From assembly GCA_009809945.1 (NCBI GenBank), contig WTPW01000329.1:390404-454403 (forward strand): 64,000 bases of DNA. Direction: 5' to 3'. Below are positions 22,157 to 32,864 of the stretch, piece after piece (position 1 is the stretch's first letter; each line of letters begins with the position of its first letter). A model generated the notes under the pieces. It was not told where the DNA came from, searched no databases, and saw only the letters and a list, made by a program, of their open reading frames with translations. This stretch comes from Gigaspora margarita. Its lineage: Eukaryota; Glomeromycota; Glomeromycetes; Diversisporales; Gigasporaceae. The translations under genes were made by a program, and so were the position numbers.

Positions 22157-23227
22157 ATGTTGTCTATTCCTATAATACAAATAGATTATGGAAATGTTTG
22201 TGAACTAGATATATCTATTGCTTTGCATAAGATTTATTATCAGCCTAATGGCTATCAAAGAACTGTAAAAAAATTGTATAAAGCTTCTTTAAAAGCCGGA
22301 TATGATTTTTCTATAGATGAGGTATGTAATTGGCTTGAAAAACAAGCTTTATATCAAATTCATAAACCCTAGCCAAGGTTTATTTCTAGAGCCTTATTTA
22401 ATAGTATACAGATTCCTAATGAATGCCATCAAGCTGATATTCTTTATACGCCCCATGACCGAATTAATAATATAACTTATAAATATTGCTTATGTATAGT
22501 AGATGTAGCTTCATGATTTAAGTGGGTGGTTCCTTTAGCTGATAGGTCAGCTTATTCTGTGGCAAAGGCCTTTAAAAAAGTTTATAGTAATTCTAAGTGC
22601 CCTCTTATTTGGCCTAAATTATTAATGGTCGATCCCAGCTCAGAATTTAAATCGGATTGTAAAGAGTTAATGGAAAAATATAATGTTAAAATTAAAATTG
22701 GCTCGTCTCATAGAAGCCAAGGTATTGTCAAAAGATTTAATCGTACTTTGGCTGAAAAATTGTTTCGTTTACAGGATGCTTCAGATTTATTGTTATCTAT
22801 ATCTAAGAGATCGAGAGCTTGGGTTAAAAATCTTCATATAATTATTAATAATTTTAATAATTCAGTAACTAGATTAATTGGCATGGCCTCGGCAAAAGCT
22901 ATAAAAATAAAACAGATTATTTTGATATCTTCTAAATTACGCAATGGGCCTATGGGATTTAATGAATCTAAATTGGATTATAATACTTTGGTTAGATATT
23001 TACTTGAGCCAGGAGAGCTGGAAGGCGGTTTTAAGTGAGCAACTGATATGAACTGGTCTCCCCAAGTTTATCATATTCGTGAAGCATTGGTACAAAAAAA
23101 TCAGCCAATCTTGTATTGGCTAGAAGATGATGAAGGCAATGGACCGAAGCGGTCTTTTGTTAGAGAAGAGCTTCAAATCATTTCTTCTGACACAGAATTA
23201 CTGCCCCAGTGGGTGCTTATTAATTAA
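22157..23227 (+). pseudogene. Maverick integrase (retroviral-type DDE), inactivated
   Basis: The strand-transfer enzyme of the element, about 356 codons from ATG 22157 (MLSIPIIQIDYG) to TAA 23225. The upstream in-frame ATG at 22106 is possible but gives an atypical leader. The integrase core begins NECHQADILYTP (first Asp at 22436), then MVDPSSEF (second Asp at 22631), then GIVKRFNRTLAEKLF. The residue before RFNRT is normally the catalytic Glu; here it is Lys (AAA at 22730). Towards the end, RYLLEPGELEGG and WSPQVYHIREALV form the C-terminal domain. Stops: TAG 22370, TGA 22514 (VDVAS-stop-FKWVVPL) and TGA 23036. Family assignment is firm and the protein is dead. Confidence 0.92.
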
Positions 23228-23283
23228 GAATTTATAATATAAAAGATGCTTGTGGAATGCTTCAAGTTGGTGTTCCTAGTCTT

Positions 23284-23664
23284 TTATAAATTAAGAAAAT
23301 CTTCTGCTTCTTTATCAATCTGAGCTTCTTTGACGAAGTGGTCTTTAGCTAGTTTGTAATATAACTTATATAATTCCATTATGGAATTAAGAATCTTTGG
23401 ATCCCGGCCATAAAATTCTTTGTAGTCATCTTTGATTTTATGATATTTTTCTTTATTGGGAAATATTGTCATGGCCAAATTTAGTATATATTCTTCTGGC
23501 TCTTTCGCTTGATATAATTTTCTAATTCTTTCTTTATAGTTCTGCATGAACTTGCTGTCTTTTGGTTTTCTATAATAGAGGCCTGCTTTGATTACATTAA
23601 TTAAAGCTTGCTCGACTTCTTTGTATATTGGCTTGGTTTCGGCTAATTGTTTTTGGATGCTCAT
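23284..23664 (-). CDS. Hypothetical helical protein, 126 residues, intact
   Basis: Complete minus-strand frame MSIQKQLAETKPIY to a TAA stop, with no internal damage. Rich in Lys, Glu, Tyr and Leu, almost all predicted helix, no Cys. Its stop lies 57 bp from the integrase stop (convergent). Contrasted with its broken neighbours, the intact frame may be chance or recent decay. No family recognised. Confidence 0.55.
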   Translation of the reverse strand: MSIQKQLAETKPIYKEVEQALINVIKAGLYYRKPKDSKFMQNYKERIRKLYQAKEPEEYILNLAMTIFPNKEKYHKIKDDYKEFYGRDPKILNSIMELYKLYYKLAKDHFVKEAQIDKEAEDFLNL

Positions 23665-23807
23665 TGTAAGGGTGTTTGTTTACTATATAATACTTATAAA
23701 ATTGTTTTATTTAAATAATAAAAATTTATTAAATATATATATATTATACCAGTGAATAATTCTGCCCATTTATTAAGTTTATAGGTAAAACTTGTGGAAA
23801 GTCCTGT

Positions 23808-23999
23808 ATGCATGAAGAAGGGTGTTCTATTCATTGGAAGTATGTTAGAAAATTAGCTGATAAACAACTTATTCCTTGTAGTGAGTGTGAAAAACTTACT
23901 AGATCATATTCTGGTCGATGTCCTATATATATAAGAGGATTCTATACCTCTCAATATTACTATAGACTACGCTCTAAAGCACAATTAGTAAGCAATTAG
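23808..23999 (+). CDS. Small Cys-rich zinc-binding protein, 63 residues or more
   Basis: From ATG 23808: HEEGCSIHWKYVRKLADKQ, then IPCSECEKL, then a short loop to CPIYIRGFYTSQYYYRLR. In-frame codons upstream (CGKSC) add two more Cys, so the true N-terminus may lie before 23808, after the in-frame TAA near 23763. The Cys/His spacing suggests one or two zinc sites. It is the last gene before the right terminal repeat. Confidence 0.5.
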   Translation: MHEEGCSIHWKYVRKLADKQLIPCSECEKLTRSYSGRCPIYIRGFYTSQYYYRLRSKAQLVSN

Positions 24000-24014
24000 G
24001 TTGTTAATTTTTAT

Positions 24015-24830
24015 ATCTATTTTCTGAAATTTTGGTATTCCGATATCATTTTTTTATTCTAATTTTGGTACCAAGATCTGAATTTTAGTAAATATATCTG
24101 AAATTTAGGTACCTGGATCTGAAAAAATAGCTATCTATGTCTGAAATTTTGGTACCCAGATATCAAAATTTTGGTATCAAGATCCGAAATATCTGAAATT
24201 TTGGTACCCAAGTATCATAATTTTGGTACCCATATCCAAAATTTTGGTATCTGTATCCCAAATTTTGGTACCCCGCCATAGCGGGGTACCAAAATTTGTC
24301 CTTTACTAGATAGAGTTAAATCACTTTTTGAATTAATTCTAGGATAATATAGAAAATAGTATGTATTTTAGGCTTGAATAGGCCCGCAGAGAAGCACACT
24401 TGAACACTTCGGTCCTCGGTGCTCTCTGCTCATTTTAAGGGCAAGCGAGATAGTATAATTTTTTTGCTATTTTATTTAGATTTAAAAACATAGCCAGAGT
24501 GTTAACAAAGACTACTTACCCCTTAATGTTGGAAGCCCAAATTTAGGGATAAGGAGAGTAAGTTAACAGAATTTGGCTCTAGCATAATTTAGAACTTGAA
24601 TTCGATATATGATTAAATATATCTAGAAAGGTTTGTAAAGATGTCTAGAGCCTCTTCTGGATACATTTTGATAATTTTGTCCCAGAACTCCCATTTTGGC
24701 CCTACTTATAGTGTTTTTATATCTAAATATAAATAAATTCAGATTTAAATTTATATCTGGATATATACTATAATAAAACTGGATTAATTCAGATATAAAA
24801 ATATATCCAGATAGAGGTACTAACTCTACA
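24015..24830. repeat. Maverick right terminal inverted repeat
   Basis: Inverse copy of 8743-9500. The inner minisatellite of GGTACCAAAATTT-type units comes first, then the hairpin at 24260-24297, then unique outer sequence ending TAACTCT. Confidence 0.9.
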
Positions 24831-25480
24831 TTGAATATGATTAAATAGTAATATAATTGATAAGAGCAATAAAAATAAATAAATTAAAATTTATTTGATT
24901 TAAGAGTGATTAATAAAATATAATATTTAAGATTAATGATTATATGACAAATAAGTATAATTAATATAAAAGTTATTTTTGACTTTGTATTGCCTACTAT
25001 CTTTTATTAAATTTTATTTAGAATCGAGTTCTGAAACTTTATTGAAGGTAAAATAGAAGACCTTATATTCAAATTTCTCAAGCACAAAAGTTTATCTATT
25101 TACTATATGGCAGGATATCTTTCCTCCCTTCATATATAATATTATATTATTGATGCCCATCTTTTAATACTACCCTCTCTTTTTTAATACTACTATTATT
25201 TTTTAATTATACTACTTTCTTTTCTATAAACAGTCATTCATATTTCTACAATATTTACACATTGTACAGATATTTTGTATTGCCTTTTCTATATTATATC
25301 TAATCTAAAACCAATTTTTGTATTACAAACAATACAGTTAAGAATAAATATAAAAATAAATAATATAAGATATACAAGTTAAACTGGAAACAATGAATGC
25401 ACAGCCAAAATAAGTAATATGAAATAAACATTACCTATTATGATGCCTATTTTCTAACACTGTCCTCTCTTTTTAATACT
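24831..25480. other. AT-rich DNA, no gene seen
   Basis: Contains two similar blocks (CCTCTCTTTTTAATACTAC-like near 25165 and 25460), part of a short local duplication together with GATGCC. Confidence 0.45.
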
Positions 25481-25489
25481 ACCATCGGC

Positions 25490-25720
25490 AAATTTTATAT
25501 ATAGATATATATCGATTACTAACCAGTAAGATATATATCAATGATCAACACCCCTGCCGATTATTATCGATAGTGATAGTAATCGATATATATCCGGTTA
25601 ATCGATATATATCTACTAGATATATATCGATTAACAGATATATATCGATAATCAACTGCCGATTATTATCAATAGTGATAGTAATCGATATATATCTAAT
25701 ATGATATCAATTAATAATTA
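25490..25720. repeat. Palindromic ATATCGATATAT satellite, block 1
   Basis: Many copies of the self-complementary word ATATATCGAT in both orientations. A second block lies at 27300-27445 and a remnant at 27826-27900, on either side of a MITE. Confidence 0.85.
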
Positions 25721-25899
25721 TTATATTCACATAATCATGCTTGCAAGGTTTCACAATTTATTATAAATTTTATTTTTTTTTATTTATTATTATTATATAT
25801 TATATTTTAAATTAAATAATCAATATTTGCAAGTTTTCGCAATTTAATATAAAAATTATTTATTTATTATTATTATATATTATATTACATATTTTTATT

Positions 25900-27089
25900 A
25901 TATATTATTATAAAAAAAAATGAAAAACCAAAAAAAAACCCCCCAAAAAAATAACAAAAAAAACAAAACCGAAAAATAGTAATAATTTTTAACTACTTTC
26001 GCACTTCATCGCTCATATTCACTACTTCTTGCAAAGTGTCAGAGAAGTTAGAGTTGTAGTTCTTGCAAGTACCAGAAAAGTCAGATCGTTTTCTTACAAA
26101 GTTTCGAAAAAAGTCAGGAATAAATAAAATAAAATTAAAAAAATAAGTAAAAAAAAAGAAAAACAAACAAAAACAAAACGTAAGCAAACTAAATAAAAAA
26201 AAAACAAAGCCCCAAATCTCTATTTCCCTAAAGTAAGAGTTCGTTTCTTGCAATTCAAAAATCGTTTAAGGTTTTCACAATGTGCCGGAATAATAAAAAA
26301 ATAAAAATTAAAGAAATAAGTAAAAAGAAAACAAACAAAAAAACGTAATGTAAGCATATTGAATAAAAAAAAAAATAAAACCCCAAATCTCCATTTCTCT
26401 GATGTAGAGTTCGTGGTAGAAATTGCTAAAGTCAAGTTGTATATATTCTTGCAAAGTGGCAGAAAAGTCTGGGTTTGCTTGCAAAGTGTCGAAAAACCTA
26501 TGTTATTTTCCTCACAAATTGGCAGAATATTAAAAATAAAAATAAAAATAAAAACAAAAAAAACAATAATGTCAAACGAAAAAATAAATGAAGCACTAAC
26601 TAAACCTTTATTTCTTTAAAGAGGCGTTCTTAAAAATTTACAAATTGCTAGAGAAAGCAATTGTGTGTTCTTGCAAAGTTTCGAAAGGCTAAGTTGGCTT
26701 GCGCATAGTTTCGAAAGGTCGTTAGATTTTCAAAAGTTAGGGTAGGTATTTGTTGTAAAAATAAAATAAAAAAATTAAATAATAATAAAGAAAAAAAATG
26801 AAAACAAAACGAAACTAAACGAAACTAAACGAAATGAAATGAACCAAAAAAATATCAAAATGAAAATGAAAACGAAAATGAAAAAACAATGTAAAATTGA
26901 TAGAAAATCTAAATTATAAGCAAAAAAAAATAAACAAAGATCTAATCTGATCTTGTACCATAATCATCGAAACATTTCGAACCATTTCGAAAATATTAGT
27001 CAAACGCGTTCTTGGTATGATCTAGGGTACAGATCTACTGATCTAGCTTGAATTTCTATTTTTAAAATATTTCGAAACAATTCGAAATA
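25900..27089. repeat. Dispersed repeat with CTTGCAAAGTG words, copy 1
   Basis: Several imperfect units combining CTTGCAAAGTGTC/GCAGAAAAG, an A-rich run and the block CCCCAAATCTCTATTTC. Inverse-orientation relatives occupy 63000-64000. It runs into a TTTCGAAA-rich palindromic stretch and then the assembly gap. Short frames here are A/T-run artefacts. Confidence 0.7.
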
Positions 27090-27279
27090 NNNNNNNNNNN
27101 NNNNNNNNNNNNNNNNNNNNNNNNNNNNNNNNNNNNNNNNNNNNNNNNNNNNNNNNNNNNNNNNNNNNNNNNNNNNNNNNNNNNNNNNNNNNNNNNNNNN
27201 NNNNNNNNNNNNNNNNNNNNNNNNNNNNNNNNNNNNNNNNNNNNNNNNNNNNNNNNNNNNNNNNNNNNNNNNNNNNNNN
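27090..27279. other. Assembly gap (190 N)
   Basis: Run of N directly after a TTTCGAAA-rich palindromic region, a likely cause of the break. Confidence 1.
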
Positions 27280-27299
27280 TTTACCCGGTGACAGTCAAA

Positions 27300-27445
27300 A
27301 CATTATGTAATCGTTAAAGATCTGTTAATCGTTATATATCATTTCAAATAATTCCGATTATAATCGATTTAAAGATATATAACGATTTAATATTAAAAAT
27401 GATATATATCGATTTAGATATATATCGATTTTTATCCAATTAATC
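27300..27445. repeat. Palindromic ATATCGATATAT satellite, block 2
   Basis: Same word as block 1 (25490-25720), ending next to the MITE at 27453. Confidence 0.8.
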
Positions 27446-27452
27446 GATATAT

Positions 27453-27826
27453 GGGGGGCGGTCAATTAAAACACGGCTTATGGCATTTTTTGCAAAAATG
27501 AGTTAACAATACTATCAAATAAAGCATGCATTCAACTATATAATTTAGCATTTAAAGCATCGATTTACATAATAAAATTTTGTCGATGCCTATTTTTCTA
27601 AATGCCGTATGTAAATAGAAGCGATCTAAAAATAGATTTTAGAAATTAGCTTGTTGATCCTTGCTGCATAGTCATAGAAAAGAGCTTGTATGATTGGCTA
27701 ATTCATGTAGATCAAACAGGTTATACTAATAATAGAACATCATTGTTGTTGTTATACTAAATTTCAAATGTGATTTGCTCAAAATGGAAAAAAAGCCATA
27801 AGCCGTGTTTTAATTGACTGCGCCCC
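27453..27826. mobile_element. MITE with GGGGCGGTCAATTAAAACAC ends
   Basis: The termini pair for about 33 bp (GTCAATTAAAACACGGCTTA at the left; its mirror, TAAGCCGTGTTTTAATTGAC, at the right). Flanked by ATAT on both sides and inserted in the ATATCGAT satellite. No coding capacity. Confidence 0.8.
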
Positions 27827-28136
27827 ATATAACGATATTTTATAATCGATATAAAACGATTAAGTGTTATATATCGATCAATATCTATATATAAAATTTG
27901 CAGATGACTATTATTTTTTAATTATACTACTTCCTTATTTATAATAGCATTCACATTTCTACAACAATATGCATTGTGCCAATATTTTATACTGTCTTTT
28001 ATACATCATATCTAATCTAAACCATTTTTTTTTTTTAAAGGTGAGGTCTTGCTTTTATCTTTATTGGGTAATTTATATAAGAAATTGCGTAAGCAATAAC
28101 TTAACAGTAAGGGACATGTCCAACTGAGTGCAATTA

Positions 28137-28670
28137 GGGGGCATCCATAAATAACATTATGTACCCCTACATAGTAGCTCTTGACCCCCCCTCTACTATA
28201 TAAAAAAATTTTTAAAAATCCGTATGTTTATATATAAAATTTTACAAAAACTTGAATATATAATGACCCAGAGATCCAATCTGGATGATTTTGGTACCAT
28301 TCGATTCGTCTCTATTAGACGAATCCAATGGTACCAAAATCATTTCATTTGGATTACTAGATCACATTTTATTAACGAAATACTATTGATTTTATAGTAA
28401 TTTTATAAGAAAACATAATAACCAATAGTATTTCGTTAATAAAACGTGATCCAGTAATCTAAATCAAACGAAATTGGTACCATTCGATTCCTCTCCTCGA
28501 GACGGTTCGAATGGTACCAAAATCATCCAATTTGACCACTGGGTCAAGTTTTAGACAAATTTTTATAAAAAATTGCGTTATGTTGGGGGGGACCCCCCCT
28601 ACATATTGGAAAATCGTTATATTTTGGGGGACCCCCCCCCTCAAGCATAACGTTATTTATGGATGCCCCC
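28137..28670. mobile_element. PIF/Harbinger-like MITE, TTA target duplication
   Basis: Ends GGGGGCATCCATAAATAACA and TGTTATTT-type mirror ...GGATGCCCCC, with TTA on both sides (28134-28136 and 28671-28673). A 3-bp TWA duplication is typical of PIF/Harbinger. Its interior is a palindrome that contains two copies of the GGTACCATTCGATTCGTCTC module. Confidence 0.75.
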
Positions 28671-30204
28671 TTACTTATAGATCAAATGAGTTGACTCACC
28701 CAATTTTATATGTAAAATTATACAAAAAAATCATTTAAATTGAATTTATTTAAAAGCATACATATAAAAATCTCTTTAAATTTTAAATATATATTCTTTG
28801 GCATTTTAATACTCTTTTGTTTAAAGTTTTAGTTCTTAATTTGAGGTAGGGAGATAAAAATCTTCTACTAAAGTTGACCAATTCTTTACTAAGTTCTTTA
28901 AGTCAAATGAGTAACTCACCATATATAATAATATAATTGGTTAAAACAATTTTTTAAAAATATGTAAGATGGTATGGGGTCTTTGTCTTGAAAATGACCC
29001 TACGGCACTATAAATTTTTTTGAGTAAATTGTAAATAAAGATTGTGTAACCAAAACAACTCAAACTTGATTTTCTGCTAATTTTAAAAATGATCTTCACA
29101 AAACTTTTTTGTTATTGGATAAAATTGATGGTAAAATATTTATCTGCTATATCGATCATTTTCATTATATTCAACGTCAAATTTTCGGACTTCCATAACT
29201 CATTTTAATATTAAGTTAATCGGTTATAAAACTTGCACGAAATGAACTTAGTGCTTCATAAATTAAGGCTGAACAAAAATCTCAATTTTGGTTTGGGGGA
29301 CCTCGGAACCCTATTTTCAAGGCAAAGACCCCATATTAAATAAAGGCTTTTTGTGCCCTAATTGAAAGTTAAAGAAGAGGTTTTCCTGATTCCAATAGTA
29401 GTTAAATCATCAAAATTGGCCTGGTGGAACCCAAGATACTTGGGGTCAAAGAAGAGAACATAAAGATCTGCAAATTCACTATTACACAAAGTATATTACT
29501 TTGTGTAACAGTAAATTTGCAGATACTTATGTTCTCTTTTTTGACCCCAAGTATCTTGGGTTCCACTAGGCTGATTTTGATGATTTAACTACCATTAGAA
29601 TCAGAAGAACCTCCTTTTCAACTTTCAATTAGGGCACAGAAGTCTTTACTTAATAGCGTCATACATATTTTTAAAGAATTGGTTTAACCAATTATATTAT
29701 TATATAGGGTAAGTCACTCATTTGACTTAAAGAACATAGTAAAGAATTGGTCAACTTTAGTGAAAGATTTTTATCTCCCTACTAAATGCAAAAGAATATA
29801 TATTTAAAATTTAAAAAGACTTTTATATGTATGCTTTTAAATAATTATAAGATATTGGTCATGCAACAATTAATATCATGAAATTTGTTTTGTCAGAGCA
29901 AATAATTGGCTAACACGTGCTGTGTAGCAGCACATTTCGGCCAATCATTTGTTCTGACAGAACAAATTTTGTAATATTTATCATTGCATGATCCAATATC
30001 GATGTTATCATGCAATTATAATCATGATTTAAAAGTTGTGATTGGCTAACTAAGTTTTAATTTGGGATTGTTGTAATTACCAATAACATAGAAAAAATAA
30101 CAATAAGAAATTTTTTCATGATCATATGAGTTTGCATGATAAATTCAATTTAAATAATTTTTTGTATAATTTTACATATAAAATTGGGTGAGTCAACTCA
30201 TGAG

Positions 30205-31522
30205 CAGTGTTTAAAATTCAATGTTCTCATGGTTCTCAATGAACATTTGAGCTTTTTTAAGAACATTGATATTTAAAAAAAGGTTCTCTTATTTGAGAAC
30301 ATTTTATCCTCTTGAAATGTTCTCAAAGAGAACATTATAAAATTTTTATGTTCTAGATTTACTAATAAGAACAATAAATTATATAAAATGTTTATCAATT
30401 TGATAATGTAATTTGATCATGACAAATTCTGTGTATATATATATACTATGTATAGCACATATGTTTAAAATTGTACAATAATAAATATTTAAGGAAATAG
30501 CCTTTAAAGATTTTAAAATAAAACATTCATTAGCCATGCAGTGTATATTTATATTGAGAGTATCATTATTGTATAGACATATATATAGATAATTTGGGTT
30601 AAATGATATGCTAATACTAAGCAAGTAAAAAAATACAAAGTATTTATTAGTACAAAGTTTAAATAGTTAACTGTTAAATAACAAAGTAATTGGATTATAA
30701 TTTATTGCATTAACCAATAGTCGCATTAGCAGTTAGGGCCATGTCATTAATCACCTGATTATTTTTTATTAGAGGCCTACCCCTTCCTCCCCTTTTTAAT
30801 ATAAATTTGGTCAGATTCCTATATATAATTTCAGCATTTTTACCCCCTAAAAAATCACCTGATTTCTGTCACTCCCCTTAGTAAAATATTATAGGAAAGC
30901 TTGTTTTACTATGAGCAAATATAAAAAGCACTTGAAATTTTAACAAAATTATTAGAAATTAAATTGTATAATACATTGTGTTATGTTGAAAAAATACAAA
31001 GAATCATATACAAAGTTTAAAAAATCATTAATAGATAAGCATAAACTTTGTGTGTAAATTGTAAGTATAGAATTTATTTTCAAATATTATTCTATTAACA
31101 ATAAATCCCTTATTAAAATTATTTATTTACTATATTAAACTATCAGAGCATAAATTATTTATTTATAATCTATTTATTTTATTATTAAAAGTTAGATATA
31201 ACTTTAATTCACAATAAGTTAAACTACAAGTGAGTAAGTGTAAGAAAAGCTTAATTTTCAATTAGAATACCAAGAATGGTGCAAACTTTATTATAAAATT
31301 AATTATTATATTATTGATTTTATTAATTTGAATTAATTTTGTTGTAAATTAATAATAATATATATCATTATTGTTTGAAGCTAATATAAACATGAACATT
31401 CTTTAAAAATTAATGTTCAATATATTTAATATATAATGAACACTAAAAAGTTTTTGAGAACAATAAAAATTTAAATTATACTCTTTTGAGAACATAACTT
31501 TTGATTTGAATTTTAAACACTG
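30205..31522. mobile_element. Non-autonomous hAT element, 8-bp duplication CTCATGAG
   Basis: Begins CAGTGTTTAAAATTCAATG and ends TTGAATTTTAAACACTG, exact mirror images. CTCATGAG flanks both ends (30197-30204 and 31523-31530). CAGTG ends and an 8-bp duplication are hAT hallmarks. Near both ends the word GTTCTCA/TGAGAAC is repeated in both orientations. No transposase remains; the minus-strand frame at 30379-30624 is not protein-like. Confidence 0.88.
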
Positions 31523-31679
31523 CTCATGAGATTTATAAGTAACTACATTCTAAGCCATTATATGTGAATATGTCCCTTGACTGTTAAATTGTGCAATGAC
31601 AAATACATATAAATTATATTCAAGAATAGAAGCTCAAACTAATTTATCTGTGACCTAAACCTACTAGAGTAGTCAAGAC

Positions 31680-31853
31680 TAGAGTTTTAGGTGAAACAAA
31701 TCTTCAATGGAGCACCATTGTGCACCAAGACTGGTGCACAAAACTAGTGCACCAATAATTATAAAAAACTCAAATCTTTAACAGTGCACTGATGGTACAC
31801 CATAGTGCACCAGATGGTCCTGGTGAAACTAACTAGTTTTACCAACAACTCTA
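31680..31853. mobile_element. hAT MITE, 8-bp duplication GTCAAGAC
   Basis: 174 bp from TAGAGTTTTAGGTG to CAACAACTCTA, flanked by identical GTCAAGAC (31672-31679 and 31854-31861). The interior is mostly the word GGTGCAC/GTGCACC in both orientations. Confidence 0.82.
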
Positions 31854-31861
31854 GTCAAGAC

Positions 31862-32849
31862 TTACCTAGATTTGGATAGTTAGAATATGATTAGTAGGGG
31901 TACTATATTTAATTCACATAGTGAACCAGATATTAATTTTATGAAGCGTCTAGCCTATTGGGGGCATATATTGTGGCTCGAGTGTAATTGGTTAGGAAGT
32001 CCACAGAGACAACTATAAGTGAACATTGTGAGTCAATAGGGCTTGGCACAAGTAGAGTAGTGTACTATAATGATTGGTTGGTTTATATAGATGTAATATT
32101 ATTGGTCTTTTTTCTATTGAGTGAAGGTAGAGCAGTATGGCTTCCATATTTGCTTATAGATTTCTTCAGATATTTTAAGAAGAATCTTGATAATAATCTG
32201 AAAAGCTTGCTTGTATGATATATTAAAGGGTTGTAGTAATTGAATTAGTGAGACAGAGATTAGTCCTTTAATAGTAGAGTATAGGTGGTAGGGGTCTAGA
32301 AATATAGGAGTAGGATCAAAGGATGAGTATGTGTAGTTGCTTGTACAAGGTCTTTTAGATGGCAGAGAGGTAAGTTGGCATCTGCACTATGAATAACTTT
32401 GGATATAGCCAAGTAGATAATTTGATCTAAGAGTTGATGATTTTGATATATTAGCTAGTGGGTAGAGGATGTGGAAAGGCTACAGTAGAAGCAGTTAGAT
32501 GAGAAGAAGATATTGGGAAGCATTCTGTGAAAATGTGAATAGGTAAGCTGATTGTTTAGAAGGTTTTTAATTTTGAATAATTTGAGGTAATTAAGTTTGG
32601 GGTTTGTAAAGTTGTTAGAGCTTTTTTGGTTGTTATTAAAGTACAGCCATATGGTGTTCCAATCTATAAAGTGTGAAAAATGTGCCCACTCTGAGATACG
32701 GCTCTATAAGAACTATATTGCAATAATGTGTACCAGGACCTTGAATAATCTATGTGATATCATATTTGAAAAATTGCTAATAGACGCCCATTTTTTTAAA
32801 AAGGTTAGTTATATTTGAAAAGTAGATATTGGATAAAAAGGTTATATTT
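31862..32849. other. Stretch without recognised gene
   Basis: Slightly more complex sequence than its surroundings. The frames at 31988-32218 and 32597-32818 are open but show no domain, and I do not call them genes. Confidence 0.4.
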
Positions 32850-32864
32850 AAAAATGGTTAATAG

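Larger units (their letters stand above)
8743..24830. mobile_element. Maverick/Polinton DNA transposon, complete but decayed
   Basis: A self-synthesising DNA transposon of about 16.1 kb. Large terminal inverted repeats enclose a family-B DNA polymerase and a retroviral-type integrase, the two diagnostic Maverick genes. The outermost paired bases read AGAGTTA at the left and TAACTCT at the right, matching the usual 5'-AG...CT-3' ends. TTGAAT occurs just outside both ends (8737-8742 and 24831-24836), a candidate 6-bp target duplication although 1-3 bases separate it from the paired ends. Nearly every gene has internal stops or frameshifts. No capsid, packaging ATPase or cysteine protease of the usual Polinton set is visible. 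A Gag/aspartic-protease gene occupies the centre. Confidence 0.9.
28040..31640. mobile_element. Giant foldback element, split by two later insertions
   Basis: The two arms pair across a centre near 29485. Inner arms are almost perfect, for example GACCCCAAGTATCTTGGGTT both ways. Outer arms read ATGAGTTGACTCACCCAATT at 28686 and its mirror ending near 30200. The arms continue outside two insertions: TAACAGTAAGGGACAT at 28104 pairs with a segment near 31575. Removing the elements at 28137-28670 (left arm) and 30205-31522 (right arm) restores a palindrome of about 1.7 kb. A smaller palindrome (about 29845-30000) sits in the right arm. A single arm fragment is seen again at 62720-62870. Confidence 0.75.

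Noticed and set aside
25993-26619. Phe-rich frames on both strands
   Set aside because: Low-complexity translations of A/T runs in a dispersed repeat.
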